From CAWGYQ01 sp963817395 (lineage in GTDB: Bacteria > Acidobacteriota > Vicinamibacteria > Vicinamibacterales > CAVPJW01), in NCBI GenBank assembly GCA_963817395.1, contig CAWFOC010000007.1, positions 62,001-126,000 of the forward strand: a stretch of DNA of 64,000 nucleotides. The letters run 5' to 3'. Under the pieces are notes generated by a model that was not told the origin of the DNA, ran no database searches, and saw only the letters and a program-made list of their open reading frames with translations. How positions within the stretch are numbered: position 1 is the stretch's first letter; every line of letters starts with the position of its first letter. Both the position numbers and the translations under genes were made by a program. Shown here piece by piece: positions 10,121 through 21,785 of the stretch.

Positions 10121-12787
10121 ATGAAGCGCGCGGCTCGTCGGCTCGTGTCGCGGCCTGGCGATGGCTCTCGTCGTCCCGATCGTGGGTTCGGCAGGGCTCT
10201 CGATGCCGCCCCCTCAGGTGCCATCACCCGAGTCGGTGATTGGCTTCGCGCCGTGTGCCGACTACCGGCTCGCTACGTCCGAGCAGATTGCCGCCTACCT
10301 TCACAGCCTGGATCGAGCCAGCGAGCGGGTGACCCTCGAAGAGATCGGGCGGACGGTCGAAGGCCGGCCACAGCTGCTGGCGCTCATCTCATCGGAACGA
10401 AATCTCGAGCGTCGTGGCCGCTTTCAGGACATTGCCAGGCGGCTCGCGCTGGCTCGCGGTCTTTCAGTCGCGGAGGCGCAAGCGCTGGCCGCCGAAGGCC
10501 GCGCGGTGATTTGGATCGACTTCGGCCTGCACTCGACCGAGGTGGCCCACAGCCAGGCAGCTTCGTGGCTGGCCTATCGCCTGGCGACCGCGGAATCGGA
10601 AGAAGCCCGGTTCATTCGCGACAACGTCATCCTGCTCCTCATGCCGGACATGAATCCCGACGGGACGACGCTCGTGGCCGAGGTGGTACACGGAACACGT
10701 GGGAACACCCTTCGAAGATTCGTCGCCACCGGTCCTCTATCACAAGTATGTGGGCCACGATAACAATCGCGACTACTTCATGTTCAACATGCCCGAATCG
10801 CGGAATGTCGCGCAGCAGCTCTATCACGAGTGGTTTCCCCAGATTGTCTACAACCACCATCAGGCCGGGCCGTTTCCGTCCCGCATCTTCGTGCCGCCGT
10901 TCGCTGACCCGACGAATCCGCACATTCCCGCCCTCGTGATGCGCGGCATCGACCTGGTCGGCGAGGCCATTCAGACCCGGCTCGAGCGCGACGGACGCTT
11001 CGGGCGTCGTCTCGCGCATGGTCTTCGACACCTGGTGGAACGGTGGCATGCGGACGACGCCCTATTTCCACAACATGATTGGCATTCTCACGGAAACCGC
11101 TCATGCCTCCGCGTCACCGGCTCACTATGATCCGGCCACCTTCCCGCGAGCCTTCGACAACGGTACGCCGACGCTGGAACCGAGCGCGGACTACCCCAGG
11201 CCATACCGAGGGGGCACCTGGCGCATGCGCGACAGCTGCGAGCTCATGCTGTCTTCATCCATGGCGGTGCTCGACATCGGCGCGAGGAGGCGACGCCAAT
11301 GGCTCTTCGATATCTACCGGATGGGCCGCGACGCCATCGCCTCGGGGACCGGCGAGGCCTATGTCGTGTCCGCGGATCAATGGGACGGGTCAGCAGCCGT
11401 CCGAATGGTGAACGCGTTGCGGACAGCCGGCGTCGAGGTGTCTCGGGCGCGAGCGCCGTTCAACGCCGGCGGCGCCACCTTTCCGTCAGGAAGTTTTGTG
11501 ATCGACGGCGCGCAGCCCTTCATCGCCCACGTGCGCGATCTGCTTGGTCCGCAGATGTACCCGGATCGACGGCCGCACCCGGGCGGCCGGCCTGAACAGC
11601 CCTACGACATGACCGGATGGACGCTTCCGATGCAGATGGGGGTGGCGGTCGACAGGATCCAGGGCCGTTTCGAGGCCGATCTCGAGCCGGTCGAGCGCGC
11701 CCGGATTGAACCACGCACGCTACACGCCGGGCCGGGAGACTGGGTGGCCCTCGATCCGCGGCTCAACAGCACCTATACCGTGGTCAACCGTCTACTCGAG
11801 CGCGGGATCGAGATCTTGCGCAGCACAGTGCCGGTTCAGAGCCGGGACGGGGTGTGGCCAGCCGGGACCTTCGTCGTCCAAAACGGGCCCGGTCCGGCGG
11901 AGCTGCTCGCTCGGGGCGCAGGCGAGCTGGGCGTTTCCATGAGCGTTATCGACGACATGCCGCCAGACAAGGTCGTGCGCATCAATCGGCCCAGGGTCGG
12001 CCTGTACCAGGCCTGGGGCGGCAACATCGACGAGGGCTGGACGCGCTGGCTGCTCGAACAGTACGAGTTTGGCTTCGACAGCCTTCACGACGCGGAAATT
12101 CGCGCCGGAAACCTCCGCGACCGGTTCGACGTGATTCTCCTGCCGCAGGACACCTCGGAACGCATGCGGTCTGGTCTCTCCGCTGGGTCGATGCCGCCCG
12201 AATACACCGGCGGCATGACCGCAATCGGTGTATCCAACCTCCATCGGTTCGTGAACGACGGAGGCACGCTCGTCGCGTTCGATTCGGCCTCCGACCTTCC
12301 CGCGGCGGCCTTCGGGCTCGGCGTCGAGAATGTCGCTCGACGCTATGACGAGTCCCGTTTTTTCGCTCCTGGCACGTTGGTCCGGCTGACGATCGACCCG
12401 TCGCACGCGCTCGGCTTCGGCCTTCCGCCGGACGTCATCGGTTTCTTTGCCCGCGGACCGGTCTTCGAAGTGAGGGAGCAGGCCGAGAGCGCGGAGGGGG
12501 TCAGGGTTGCGGCTCGATTCGCGCGGCAGGACCTCACGGCCAGCGGATGGCTGCTGGGCGCCGATGTCCTGGCTGGCCGGCCGGCGCTGATCGAGGCCCC
12601 AGTCGGGCGCGGACGGGTCGTGCTGATCGGCTTCAGGGCTCAGCACCGGGGGCAGACCGACCAGACCTTCAAGGTGCTCTTCAACGCCATCCTGCTGGGC
12701 GGGGCTGCCGCCCACTCTGGCCTGGCACGGACTGAGCGCCTTCCGGTGCCATTCGAGCGCCCGGAAATCGCTGTATTTCAGAGGTAA
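10121..12787 (+). CDS. Secreted M14-family zinc carboxypeptidase, frameshifted
   Basis: Large exported metallopeptidase of about 885 aa. Joining the first 10 codons at 10121 (MKRAARRLVS) to MALVVPIVGSAGLSM restores a Sec signal peptide. The catalytic domain shows the zinc pair in LHSTEVAHSQ (HxxE), MPDMNPDG, YHKYVGHDNNRDYFMFN and the third-ligand region QIVYNHHQAGPF. The ~590-aa C-terminal region (from about 11018) is typical of acidobacterial M14 members. Shifts lie near 10150, 10690 and 11010. It probably degrades peptides outside the cytoplasmic membrane; the exact specificity is unknown. The gene begins 26 bp after ispH. Confidence 0.85.
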
Positions 12788-12833
12788 ACGGCCGAGGCGC
12801 CTGCGTCGTAATAGGAACAGGAGGACGTGTGTC

Positions 12834-13284
12834 ATGACCGTGATGCGCCGATGGTTCCTGGTGGCCGGCACGGTGCTCAGCTGCGTCGCGCTGGTGTCGT
12901 CCCTGGATGCGCAGGAGTCCCGACGCCGGGGCAAGTGGTGGCAGGCTGAGGATGTTCGCCGCGAGCTGGGTTTGACCGTCGAACAATCGCAGAGTCTGGA
13001 GCAGATTTTCCAGGCAACCGCACCAGAACTTCGGGCGGCCAGGGATCGCCTGGACGAGCTGCAAAACGAGCTGTCGCGGTTGCTTGGCAGACCAGACGAC
13101 CAGCGAGTCGATTGTGGCTCGCGAGGTGGATCGGGTCGAGAGCGCACGCAGCGAGCTCAGCAAGTTGCGCACGCTCATGCTGTTCCGCATGCACCGGGTC
13201 CTCACTCCTGAACAACGCATCAAGCTCAAGGCCCTGCACGACCGGGATCGCCGCGGCGGGGAACGAAATCAACGCTTCCAGTAG
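12834..13284 (+). CDS. Spy/CpxP-like periplasmic helical protein, frameshifted
   Basis: About 150 aa with an N-terminal signal peptide (RRWFLVAGTVLSCVALVSSLDAQ). Helical LTxxQ-type repeats follow: RRELGLTVEQSQSLEQIF near residue 40 and LFRMHRVLTPEQRIKLKALH near the end. This layout is that of the Spy/CpxP family of periplasmic chaperones and envelope-stress modulators. A shift near 13085 separates ELSRLL from TTSESIVAREVDRVES. It directly precedes the TolC-family gene and is probably the first gene of the efflux operon, which fits an envelope-stress role. Metal-sensor homologues (CnrX-like) are an alternative. Confidence 0.65.
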
Positions 13285-13294
13285 GCAGGACGTC

Positions 13295-15026
13295 ATGACC
13301 ATGTACGAATCACGTGTGACCTTTCGGTTCCGGCCCATTGTGACGGCCGCAGCCCTTGCAGTCTTCGTCGGCTCGACCGCCGTCGCGCAGGAGGCCGATC
13401 AAGCACGCTTCGAGCAGATCGCCAAAGAGGCCGCCGAGCGCTATCGAGTTGCGATCACAGCCGACGCCGGGCCGCCCGTCATCCTTCCTGCGCAGACCGG
13501 AGAGGTGACCCGGTCGCTCACGCTCGACGACGCCGTGAGTCTCGCGCTCGAAAAGAACCTGGACATCGCCGTCGAACGGCTGAATCCGCAGACCTTCGAC
13601 CTGTCGATTGCCGCTGCGCGGGCGAGTTATCGGCCACTGTTCAGCTCTACCCTGGGACAGAACAACCAGGTGGCGTTGCCGACGAGCCAGCTGATCGGCG
13701 GCCAGCGTGTCGTGAACGACACGCTCACCTACAACCTGGGTCTCTCGCAGAACGTCGCCGTGGGGTGGAGGCTCCTTCAACGTCACGTGGAACAACAGGA
13801 AGCTGGATTCGTCCAGCAGCTTCAACACGTTCAATCCGCAGTATTCGAGCACGCTGTCGGGCATCTTCATTCAGCCGCTGCTCCGTGGCCGATCCACCGA
13901 TGCCAACCGCACACAGCTGCTGCTGTCGCGCATCAACCGCGACATCGCCGACGTCCAGTTGCGCAACACGGTCACCAACACGCTGGCTGACGTCAGAAAT
14001 GCGTACTGGGATCTCGTGTATGCCCTTCAGGCCACCGATGTCGCGCGCGAGTCGCTACAGCTGGCCGAGAAGCTCGTGGACGACAACCGGGTGCGTGTCG
14101 AGGTCGGAACCATGGCCGAAATCGACGTGGTGCAGGCCGAGGCTGAAGCCGCGACCCGGCGTCAGACGGTGGCGCAGACAGAGGCCACGTGGCGCACCGC
14201 CGAGCTCGCGCTCAAGCGCATGATCGTGAGCGGCACCGAGGATCCCCTGTGGCAGGCGCGACTCGATCCGACCGATCGACCCAGTTTCAACGCATCCCCC
14301 GTGGATATCGAGGCGGCCGTCCGGCGGGCGCTCGGTCAGCGGACCGATCTCGTGCAGAGCCGGAGAGAGCTGGACGTCGCCGATACGAACATCCGCTTCC
14401 TGCGTAATCAGAGCCTGCCGGGTGCCGATGTGCTGGCGAGCTACGGTCTTCAGGGAATCGGCGGCACACGATTCATTCGCGACAGCGGACTGGGCAGCCC
14501 CATCCTGCAGACGATTCCGGGCGGCTATAACAATGCGCTCAGCGCCATCACAAACCGTGATTTCCCGCAGTGGAATCTGCAGCTCACGCTGAGCTACCCG
14601 ATCGGGACCAGTGCGGCGGACGCGAACTACGCCCGGTCCCGCGTGCAGCGGAATCAGCGGCTGGCCGAGATTCGTGCCCTCGAACTGCAGGTGGCCACCG
14701 AGGTGACCAACGCGGCCCTGCAACTCGAAAGCAACGTCAAGCGTCTCGACGCCGCCATGGCCGCGCGCGAGCTGGCCAACAAGCGACTCGAGGCCGAGCA
14801 GAGCAAGTTCGAGGTCGGGATTTCGACGAACTTCTTCGTCGTGCAGGCACAACGCGATCTGTCCGACGCACAGAATGTCGAGTTGCGGGCGCTGGCCGAC
14901 TACCGCAAGTCGCTCGTGGAATTCGAGCGTGTCCAGGAGGCCGGAAGTGGCGGCGGCGGTGGTGGCGGCGCTGCCGGTGCGGTGGCGGTGGCGGCGGTGC
15001 GGCCGGCGGCGGCCAGTAGAGGATAA
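13295..15026 (+). CDS. TolC-family outer-membrane efflux protein, frameshifted
   Basis: Outer-membrane channel for tripartite export. The signal peptide (FRPIVTAAALAVFVGSTAVAQ) is followed by two OEP repeats. The first begins SLTLDDAVSLALEKNLDIAV. The second is in the C-terminal half, with long coiled-coil helices such as YWDLVYALQATDVARESLQL and LEVQ-type helices around 14650-14900. The C-terminus is a Gly/Ala low-complexity tail. A one-base shift near 13765 splits the gene. ATG at 13295 follows the Spy-like gene by 10 bp. It is the only channel gene here and may serve both the RND and ABC parts of the operon. Confidence 0.88.
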
Positions 15027-15035
15027 GGCCCCTTC

Positions 15036-16322
15036 ATGAAAAGGCTCTTCATCTTGGCGGCTCTGGTCGTGCTCGCGGTGGCCGGCATTGCGGTCTACCG
15101 CGGGAGCGGCGAGGGCTCGTCGCCTTCGACGTCGAAAGCGAAGGGCGGCGGCGGTCAATCCGGCGGGGCTCCGGGCGGTGGCGGCGCCTTCGCGCGCCCG
15201 CCCATGACCGTGGACCTCATGGCCGTCAGTCGCGCCAATCTCACCCAGCGCGTGACGATCGTCGGCAATCTCATTGGCGCGGCCACGGTCGAGATCGCGC
15301 CGAAAGTGTCCGGCCGCATCCAGACGATTGCCGTCCGGCTGGGCGACCCTGTCAAACGCGGTCAGGTGCTCGCGCGCGTCGAAGACGAAGAGGTGCGCGA
15401 GCAGGTGAAGCAGGCGGAAGCGTCGTTCGCCGTCTCGACCGCGACCGTCCGCGAGCGCGAGGCGGACCTGAAGTTCGCCGAGACCAACCTGGAACGCTCG
15501 CGCAGCTTGTACAACCGCCAGCTCCTGCCGAGGCAAACGCTCGATGATGCCGAGGCACGCCATCAGGCATCGGCGGCCCAGCTCGATCTCGCCCGCGCCC
15601 AATTCGCGGTGGCGCGCTCCCGGCTCGAGGAGCTGCGAATTGTCTTGAGCAACACCAGCATCCTGTCGCCAGTGGACGGGTTCGTCGGGAAGCGCATGGT
15701 CGACCCGGGCGCCTTCGTCGGGCAAAGCTCGCCGGTGCTCTCGGTCGTGGACATCCACCTGGTTCGCATGGTGGCCAATGTCGTCGAGCGTGATCTTCGG
15801 CGCATCTCGCCCGGACTCCTGGCCGAGGTCGAGGTGGATGCTTTCCCGAAGGAGATCTTTCACGGTCGCGTGGCGCGCATCGCGCCGGTACTGGACCCGG
15901 CCACGCGGACGGCGGAGATGGAAGTCGAGATTCCGAATCCCGGCTACCGCCTGAAGCCGGGCATGTACGCGCGGGTCAGATTCGTCGTGGATCACCGGAA
16001 GGATGCCGTGGTCGTGCCGCGTAACGCGCTCGTGGACCTCGACGGCCAACGCGGCGTGTTCCTGACGCAACCAGACAACAGCGTGAAATTTCAGGCCGTC
16101 ACGACAGGACTCGAAGAAGAGGACCTCGTCGAGATCGTTGGCGGCGTGTCCGAGGGCACCCAGATCGTCACGACCGGCGCGGGTGCGCTGCGCAACGGCG
16201 ATCGGGTGCTCCTGGCCGGCGCCCGAGGCGAGGGTAAAGACGGATCGAAGCAGGCCGGCTCGAAGCAGGGCGGTTCGACGCCGCCGCCGACGCACAAGGG
16301 TCGTCCGCCGGCACGAAACTAG
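15036..16322 (+). CDS. RND efflux periplasmic adaptor (HlyD/AcrA family)
   Basis: 428-aa membrane fusion protein. An N-terminal membrane anchor (LFILAALVVLAVAGIAVY) and a Gly/Ser linker are followed by a lipoyl-like half-motif (IAVRLGDPVKRGQVLARVED), an alpha-helical hairpin (about residues 125-200), the second lipoyl half (NTSILSPVDGFVGKRMVDPG) and beta-barrel/membrane-proximal domains. The tail is Lys/Gly-rich. The frame is intact. It sits 9 bp after the TolC gene and 42 bp before the RND pump, so it should be the adaptor of that pump. Confidence 0.92.
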   Translation: MKRLFILAALVVLAVAGIAVYRGSGEGSSPSTSKAKGGGGQSGGAPGGGGAFARPPMTVDLMAVSRANLTQRVTIVGNLIGAATVEIAPKVSGRIQTIAVRLGDPVKRGQVLARVEDEEVREQVKQAEASFAVSTATVREREADLKFAETNLERSRSLYNRQLLPRQTLDDAEARHQASAAQLDLARAQFAVARSRLEELRIVLSNTSILSPVDGFVGKRMVDPGAFVGQSSPVLSVVDIHLVRMVANVVERDLRRISPGLLAEVEVDAFPKEIFHGRVARIAPVLDPATRTAEMEVEIPNPGYRLKPGMYARVRFVVDHRKDAVVVPRNALVDLDGQRGVFLTQPDNSVKFQAVTTGLEEEDLVEIVGGVSEGTQIVTTGAGALRNGDRVLLAGARGEGKDGSKQAGSKQGGSTPPPTHKGRPPARN

Positions 16323-16364
16323 ACAGACCAGTTTTCAACGCTTCCTCTCACGCGAGGACCGACG

Positions 16365-19300
16365 ATGAGCATTCCAGCCACTGCCATACGACGCCCGATC
16401 ACGATGTACATGCTGTCGGGCGTCATCGTCCTGCTCGGATCGATTGCGCTGACGCGTCTGCCCGTCGATCTGCTGCCGGACCTCGACTTGCCGAGCATCA
16501 CGGTCCGCGTGAACTACTCCGGCGTCGGACCTCTCGAGATGGAGGAGCTGGTGACGCGGCCGCTCGAGCAGTCGGTTGCGGCGGTCGCCGGGCTCGATCA
16601 GATCAATTCCACGTCGAGCGAGGGCTCGAGCGTCGTGCGCCTGAACTTTACCTGGGGCACGAACCTGAACGCCGCCGCGGACGACGTTCGCAGTCGTGTC
16701 GATCGAATCCGTGGACGATTGCCGCAGGATGCCGACTCGCCCGTCATCCTGAAATTCGACTCGACCGCGACGCCGATCATCGGCGTGAGCGTGGAAAGCC
16801 TCAGACCCGACCTGGATGCCGTGGCGCTCCGGGAGCTGGCCGAGAACGACCTGGCGCGACGGCTCGAGCGCGTGCCGGGTGTCGCCGCCGTCACCGTGGA
16901 CGGCGGGCTGCGCCGCCAGATTCATGTCGAGTTGTCGAGAGAGAAAATCACGGCGCTCGACCTTTCGGTCGATCGCGTCGTGAACCTCTTGCGGACGGAA
17001 AACCAGAACATCCCGTTGGGCGAGATCACTGAGGGCGACAGCACCTTCCTGCTGCGCAGCCAGGGCCAGTTCGACGACATCAGCCAGATCCGTGATCTGG
17101 TCATCGAGACCAAGGCGGGCGTGCCCGTGTACATGCGCGACGTCGCCGAGGTCAAGGACTCTACGGAGGATTTCCGCAGCTTCATGCGAATCAACGGCCA
17201 GCCCGGCATCCGGATGCGCGTGACGAAGCAATCGGGCGAGAACACCATCCGGGTCGCCGAGGAGATTCGCGCCGAGGTCGAGCGCACGAACCGCGAAGTG
17301 CCCGGCGTGCGCCTTGCGGTGCGCGACGACACCTCCGTCTTCATCGAGCGATCGATTGCTTCCGTGCAGGAAGCCGCGCTCCTGGGCTCGGTGCTGGTCG
17401 TCATCATCATCTTCGTCTTCCTGAGGAGCTGGCGCTCGACGCTCATCATCTGCACGTCGATCCCGATCTCGATCATCGGCACCTTCGCGCTGCTCTACTT
17501 CGGCGGGTATACGCTGAACACGATGACCTTCGGCGGACTGGCGCTGGGCGTCGGCATGATCGTGGATGCGGCCATCGTCGTGCTCGAGAACACGCAGAGG
17601 CATCTGGAGATGGGCAAGTCGCGAGAACAGGCCGCGATCGACGGAAGCGAAGAGGTCTGGGCCGCGATTCTCGCGTCGACGCTCACTCATGTGGCGGTAT
17701 TCATTCCGCTGCTGTTTCTCACGGGCGTCTCGAGCATCGTCTTCCGCCAGTTGTCGGTGGTCATCATCTTTTCGCTCACGATGGCGCTGTTCGTGGCCGT
17801 GACGCTGGTGCCCGTGCTGTGCTCGAAATTGCTCCAGCCGCCACAACCAGCCGAAGCCCGCCGAGGATTGAGTGGCCGTCTCTTCAATGCCAGCGAGCGG
17901 GCGCTCGAGGGGCTCGACAACGGCTACCGTCGCCTGCTGCACAGGGCGCTGATGCACCGCCCCACCGTGCTTGGGGTCGGCGTCGGACTGTTCGTGGCCG
18001 CGATTCTCATCCTGCCGACCGTCGGCGTCGAGCTGATGCCGCAGACCGACGAGGGCGAGGTACGCGTCGACGCCGAGCTGGCCGTCGGCACCCGGATTGA
18101 ACGGACCGAGGCCGTCATGATTCGCCTCGAGGAGCTCGTGAAGGCCGGCGTCCCGGAAGTTGACACGGTGATCACGAGCGCCGGAGGCGGCGGTGGATGG
18201 GGGGGCAACACGCATCGCGGCCAGATGCAGATCCTGCTGGTCGGCCGGTCCGAGCGGGAGCGGTCGAACGATGAGATTGCCCAGGACCTGAGGCGACGTC
18301 TGTCCGGCTTGCCCGGCGTGATCATTCGCGCTCGTCCCGCCGGAGGCAACGGCATGCTGAACCGACTGTTCGGCGGCACGGCCAACTCGCGGCTCGCGCT
18401 CGAAATCCGTGGCTACGATCTGGACGATGCCCGCCAGTTGTCCGAGCGAGCCAAGACGCTGATGGAAGGCACACCCGGCATCGCCGACGTGCGGATTGCC
18501 CGCGAAGAGGGCCGGCCCGAGCTGGCCGTGCACGTCGATCGACCGAAGGCGGCGCTGCTGGGCCTGACGGTGACCGAGGTGGCGAACACGATTCGCACCA
18601 ATATCGGCGGCACACAGGCGGCGTTCTACCGCGAGCGCGGCAACGAGTATCCGATCATCGTGCGGTTGCGCATCGAGGACCGCGGCCGGATTGCCGACGT
18701 CAACGACGTGCTCATTGGCACAACGGGCGGACAGGTGCTGCCGGCAAAGAACCTGATGGACGTGCGGTCGCAGTCGGGGCCCGTGCAGATTCAGCGCAAG
18801 AACCAGGAGCGCATCACCCAGATCGAGGCCGAAAACGAGGTCACCCTCAGCGAGGCCGTCAACGCGGTGCAGAACAAACTGCCCGAGCTGGGTGTGCCTC
18901 CGGATTTCAGCGCCGGATTCGGCACGGAGGTCGAGGAGACGGCCAAGAGCTTCGCACAGCTCCGCCTCATGCTCATCCTCGCGATCGTCCTGGTGTACGC
19001 CGTGATGGCGTCGCAGTACGAATCGCTGCGCGATCCGTTCATCATCATGTTCTCGATTCCGCTGGCAGCCATCGGCGTGGTCCTCTCACTCAAGCTGACG
19101 GGCACACCTTTCAGCCTGCAGGCCTACATCGGCGTCATCATGCTGGCGGGCATCGTGGTCAGCAACGCCATCCTGCTCGTGGACTACACCAACGTTCTGA
19201 GGCAGCGGGATGGCATGGCGCCTTCGCGAGGCGGTGGAAACGGCCGGGCGCACCCGGCTGCGGCCCATCATCATGACCACGTTGACCACGATTCTCGGTC

Positions 19301-19494
19301 TCGTGCCGATGTCGCTGGCCATCGGCGAAGGCAGCGAGCTGCAGGCGCCTCTCGCGCGGGTGGTCATCGGCGGCCTGCTGACCTCCACGCTCATCACGCT
19401 GGTGTTCGTCCCGACGATGTACACGATTTTCGAGGAAGGCTTCCGCGGTGCCCGCAAGAGCGAGATTCCTGCCGGAGGTGAAACGGCTTCATGA
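16365..19494 (+). CDS. RND-family efflux pump (HAE1/AcrB-like), frameshifted near C-terminus
   Basis: Inner-membrane proton-driven exporter of about 1040 aa with two six-helix repeats and two large periplasmic loops. It opens with the standard ATAIRRPITMYMLSGVIVLL. TM4 reads GVGMIVDAAIVVLENTQRH, so one of the two adjacent aspartates of AcrB is kept and the second is Ala. The C-terminal repeat includes IVLVYAVMASQYESLRDPFI. A shift near 19215 breaks the last ~90 residues; the following frame restores REAVETAGRTRLRPIIMTTL through the end at 19494. The stop overlaps the second adaptor's ATG by four bases. The substrate is unknown. Confidence 0.93.
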
Positions 19495-21030
19495 AGAAGA
19501 GTCTCTGGGGCGCGCTGATCGCGTTGGCGATCGTCGGCGGGAGCGCCGGCGTCTACTACGCAACGCGAGGGCATCAGCGAGAGCCGCAGATTAGCGAGGC
19601 CGCTGTCGGTCGTGGCGACATCATCGACAGCGTCGGGGCCACCGGGGCCTTGCAGGCGGTCACGACGGTTCAGGTCGGAACCCAGGTCTCCGGCACGATC
19701 AGCGACCTGTACGCGGACTTCAATTCGATCGTCCGCAAGGGGCAGGTCATCGCCCGGCTCGACACCTCGCTGTTCCAGACGCAGGTCGAACAGGGCCGCG
19801 CCAACCTGGCGCGCGCCGAAGCCGACGTCGAGCGTCTGCGGGTGGAGCTCGATGATACGCGCGTGAAACGCGATCGCGCGCGGGAGCTCGCCGGGCGAAA
19901 GCTGATTCCGCAGAGCGAGCTGGACACCGCCGAAGTGGCTCACCGCTCCGCCGAGGCTCAGATCCGATCGTCGCAGGCGCAGGTGACGCAATCGCGCGCG
20001 GCGCTCAACCAGAATCAGGTCAATCTGCGGCACACCGTCATCGAAGCGCCCATCGACGGCATCGTCATCTCCCGCAACGTCGATGTGGGCCAGACGGTCG
20101 CCGCCAGCATGCAGGCGCCGACACTGTTCGTGATTGCGGCCGACCTGACGCGCATGCAGGTCCTGGCCAGCATCGATGAAGCCGACGTCGGGCGCATCCG
20201 GCCCGCTCAACGCGTCGGCTTCCGCGTCGACGCACATCCCACGCGCGAATTCACGGGCTCCGTCGCACAGGTTCGTCTCCAGCCGGTCGTCGTGCAGAAC
20301 GTGGTGACCTATCAGACGGTCATCGACGTTCCGAACCCTGAGCTTCTGCTCAAACCAGGCATGACGGCGAACGTGACGATCGAGATCGCCCGGCGACAGG
20401 ACGTCCTGCGCGTCCCGAACGCCGCGTTGAGGTTCCGACCAACCCCCGAGATCTTTGGGGCGCTTAACCAGTCGGTTGACACGGCCGATCGTCGACCAAG
20501 CGTCTCGCCGGATGCCCGGAAGACGGGTGGAACAGACCCGGCGCCCGGAACGACTCCAGGCCAGACGTCGACCGCGTCTTCCAAGCGCGGAGCGGCCGGC
20601 GGCGGCGCCATCAATCGGGAACAGCTCGCGGAACGCCTCGCGTCGATGCCACCCGAACGGCGGGCGCGCGCAATGGCCAGGCTGTCCCGCGGTGAGCCCG
20701 CGGCAGCACCAGTCGCCCACTCCGTCAGCTTCTGGCGGTGACGTCACGGGCGGGGCCAAGACGATCGATTCTCTGTTTGGCCCGCTCCCGCCAATCGAAA
20801 CGACCGGCCGCGTCTGGCTGTTCGCGGCCGGCCAACTCAAGCCGGTGGCGGTCCGCCTTGGCATCACCGACGGCACCTACACGGAGCTCCTCGGCAACGA
20901 GCTGCCGCCGGGGACCGAGCTGGTCACCGCGGTCACACTGGTCACGGCCACGCCATCCACCGCCGGCGGTCAGTCGCCGCTCATTCCACAGCGGCCGGGC
21001 GGTCGCCCGGCGCAAGGCCGGGGGCGCTAG
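19491..21030 (+). CDS. MacA-like adaptor (HlyD family), frameshifted
   Basis: About 513 aa. The membrane anchor (SLWGALIALAIVGGSAGVYY) is followed by lipoyl halves (DFNSIVRKGQVIARLDTSLF and VIEAPIDGIVISRNVDVGQT), a coiled-coil hairpin and a beta barrel (VVTYQTVIDVPNPELLLKPG). This is the MacA-type architecture. A 60-100-residue linker rich in Ala/Gly/Thr precedes the last domain, which continues after a shift near 20715 (RVWLFAAGQLKPVAVRLGIT). Since the ABC ATPase and MacB-type permease follow directly, it is most likely the adaptor for those rather than for the RND pump. Confidence 0.87.
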
Positions 21031-21031
21031 G

Positions 21032-21772
21032 TTGGCGCTCATCTCGCTTCGCGATCTCGTGCGGACCTTCACGCTCGGGGAGGTCAGCGTGCATGCGCTC
21101 CGAGGTGTCAGCCTCGACATCGAGGCCGGCGAGTTCGTGTCGCTCACCGGACCCTCGGGGTCCGGCAAGTCCACGTTCATGCACATTCTCGGGTGTCTGG
21201 ATCGTCCGACATCGGGCCAATACGTGCTCGACGGGCAGGACGTGGCGCGCCTCGGCGGTGACGCCCTCGCGGCTGTCCGCAACAAGAAAATCGGTTTCGT
21301 CTTCCAGGGATTCAACCTGCTGGCGCGAACCTCTGCGCTCGACAACGTCGAGCTGCCGCTGCTCTACGACGCCGCGGCTCGATCGACGGCCGAGCGGCAT
21401 CGGCGGGCGCGTGCCGCGCTGGCGGCTGTCGGCCTCGAGGACCGCGCCGCCCATCACCCGAACCAGCTCTCAGGCGGACAGCAGCAGCGCGTGGCCATCG
21501 CACGCGCGCTCATCAACAATCCCACAATCCTTCTGGCCGACGAGCCCACGGGCAATCTCGACTCCCGCACCAGCGTCGAGGTCATGGACATCTTTCAGCG
21601 TTTGAACGCCGAGCGGCACATCACGGTGCTGGTCGTCACGCACGAACACGACATTGCCGAGTACGGCACCCGGATCATCGGCTTCCGCGACGGTCGCATC
21701 GTGAGCGATCGCGCCACGACGAGACGGCGCACGGCCCGTGACGAGCTGGCCGCGCTTCCGACTTCCGCGTAG
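21032..21772 (+). CDS. ABC transporter ATP-binding protein (MacB/LolD type)
   Basis: 246-aa nucleotide-binding subunit. Walker A is GPSGSGKST, the signature is LSGGQQQRVAIARAL, and Walker B is ILLADEPTGNLDS with the family-typical PTGNLD. The first usable start is TTG at 21032, one base after the previous stop; no ATG lies nearby in frame. It pairs with the permease 13 bp downstream. In MacB these domains are fused; here they are separate, as in many LolD/FtsE-like systems. Confidence 0.92.
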   Translation: MALISLRDLVRTFTLGEVSVHALRGVSLDIEAGEFVSLTGPSGSGKSTFMHILGCLDRPTSGQYVLDGQDVARLGGDALAAVRNKKIGFVFQGFNLLARTSALDNVELPLLYDAAARSTAERHRRARAALAAVGLEDRAAHHPNQLSGGQQQRVAIARALINNPTILLADEPTGNLDSRTSVEVMDIFQRLNAERHITVLVVTHEHDIAEYGTRIIGFRDGRIVSDRATTRRRTARDELAALPTSA

Positions 21773-21785
21773 ATCGGGAACGTTC

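Noticed and set aside
14945..15015. GGC-rich repeat at the TolC 3' end as a functional repeat
   Set aside because: Encodes a plain Gly/Ala tail of the TolC protein; no unit structure beyond codon bias.
14055..18533. Very long antisense open frames (746 and 732 aa on the minus strand)
   Set aside because: They lie opposite well-supported efflux genes, are Arg/His/Gln-rich and lack domains; typical GC-rich shadow frames.
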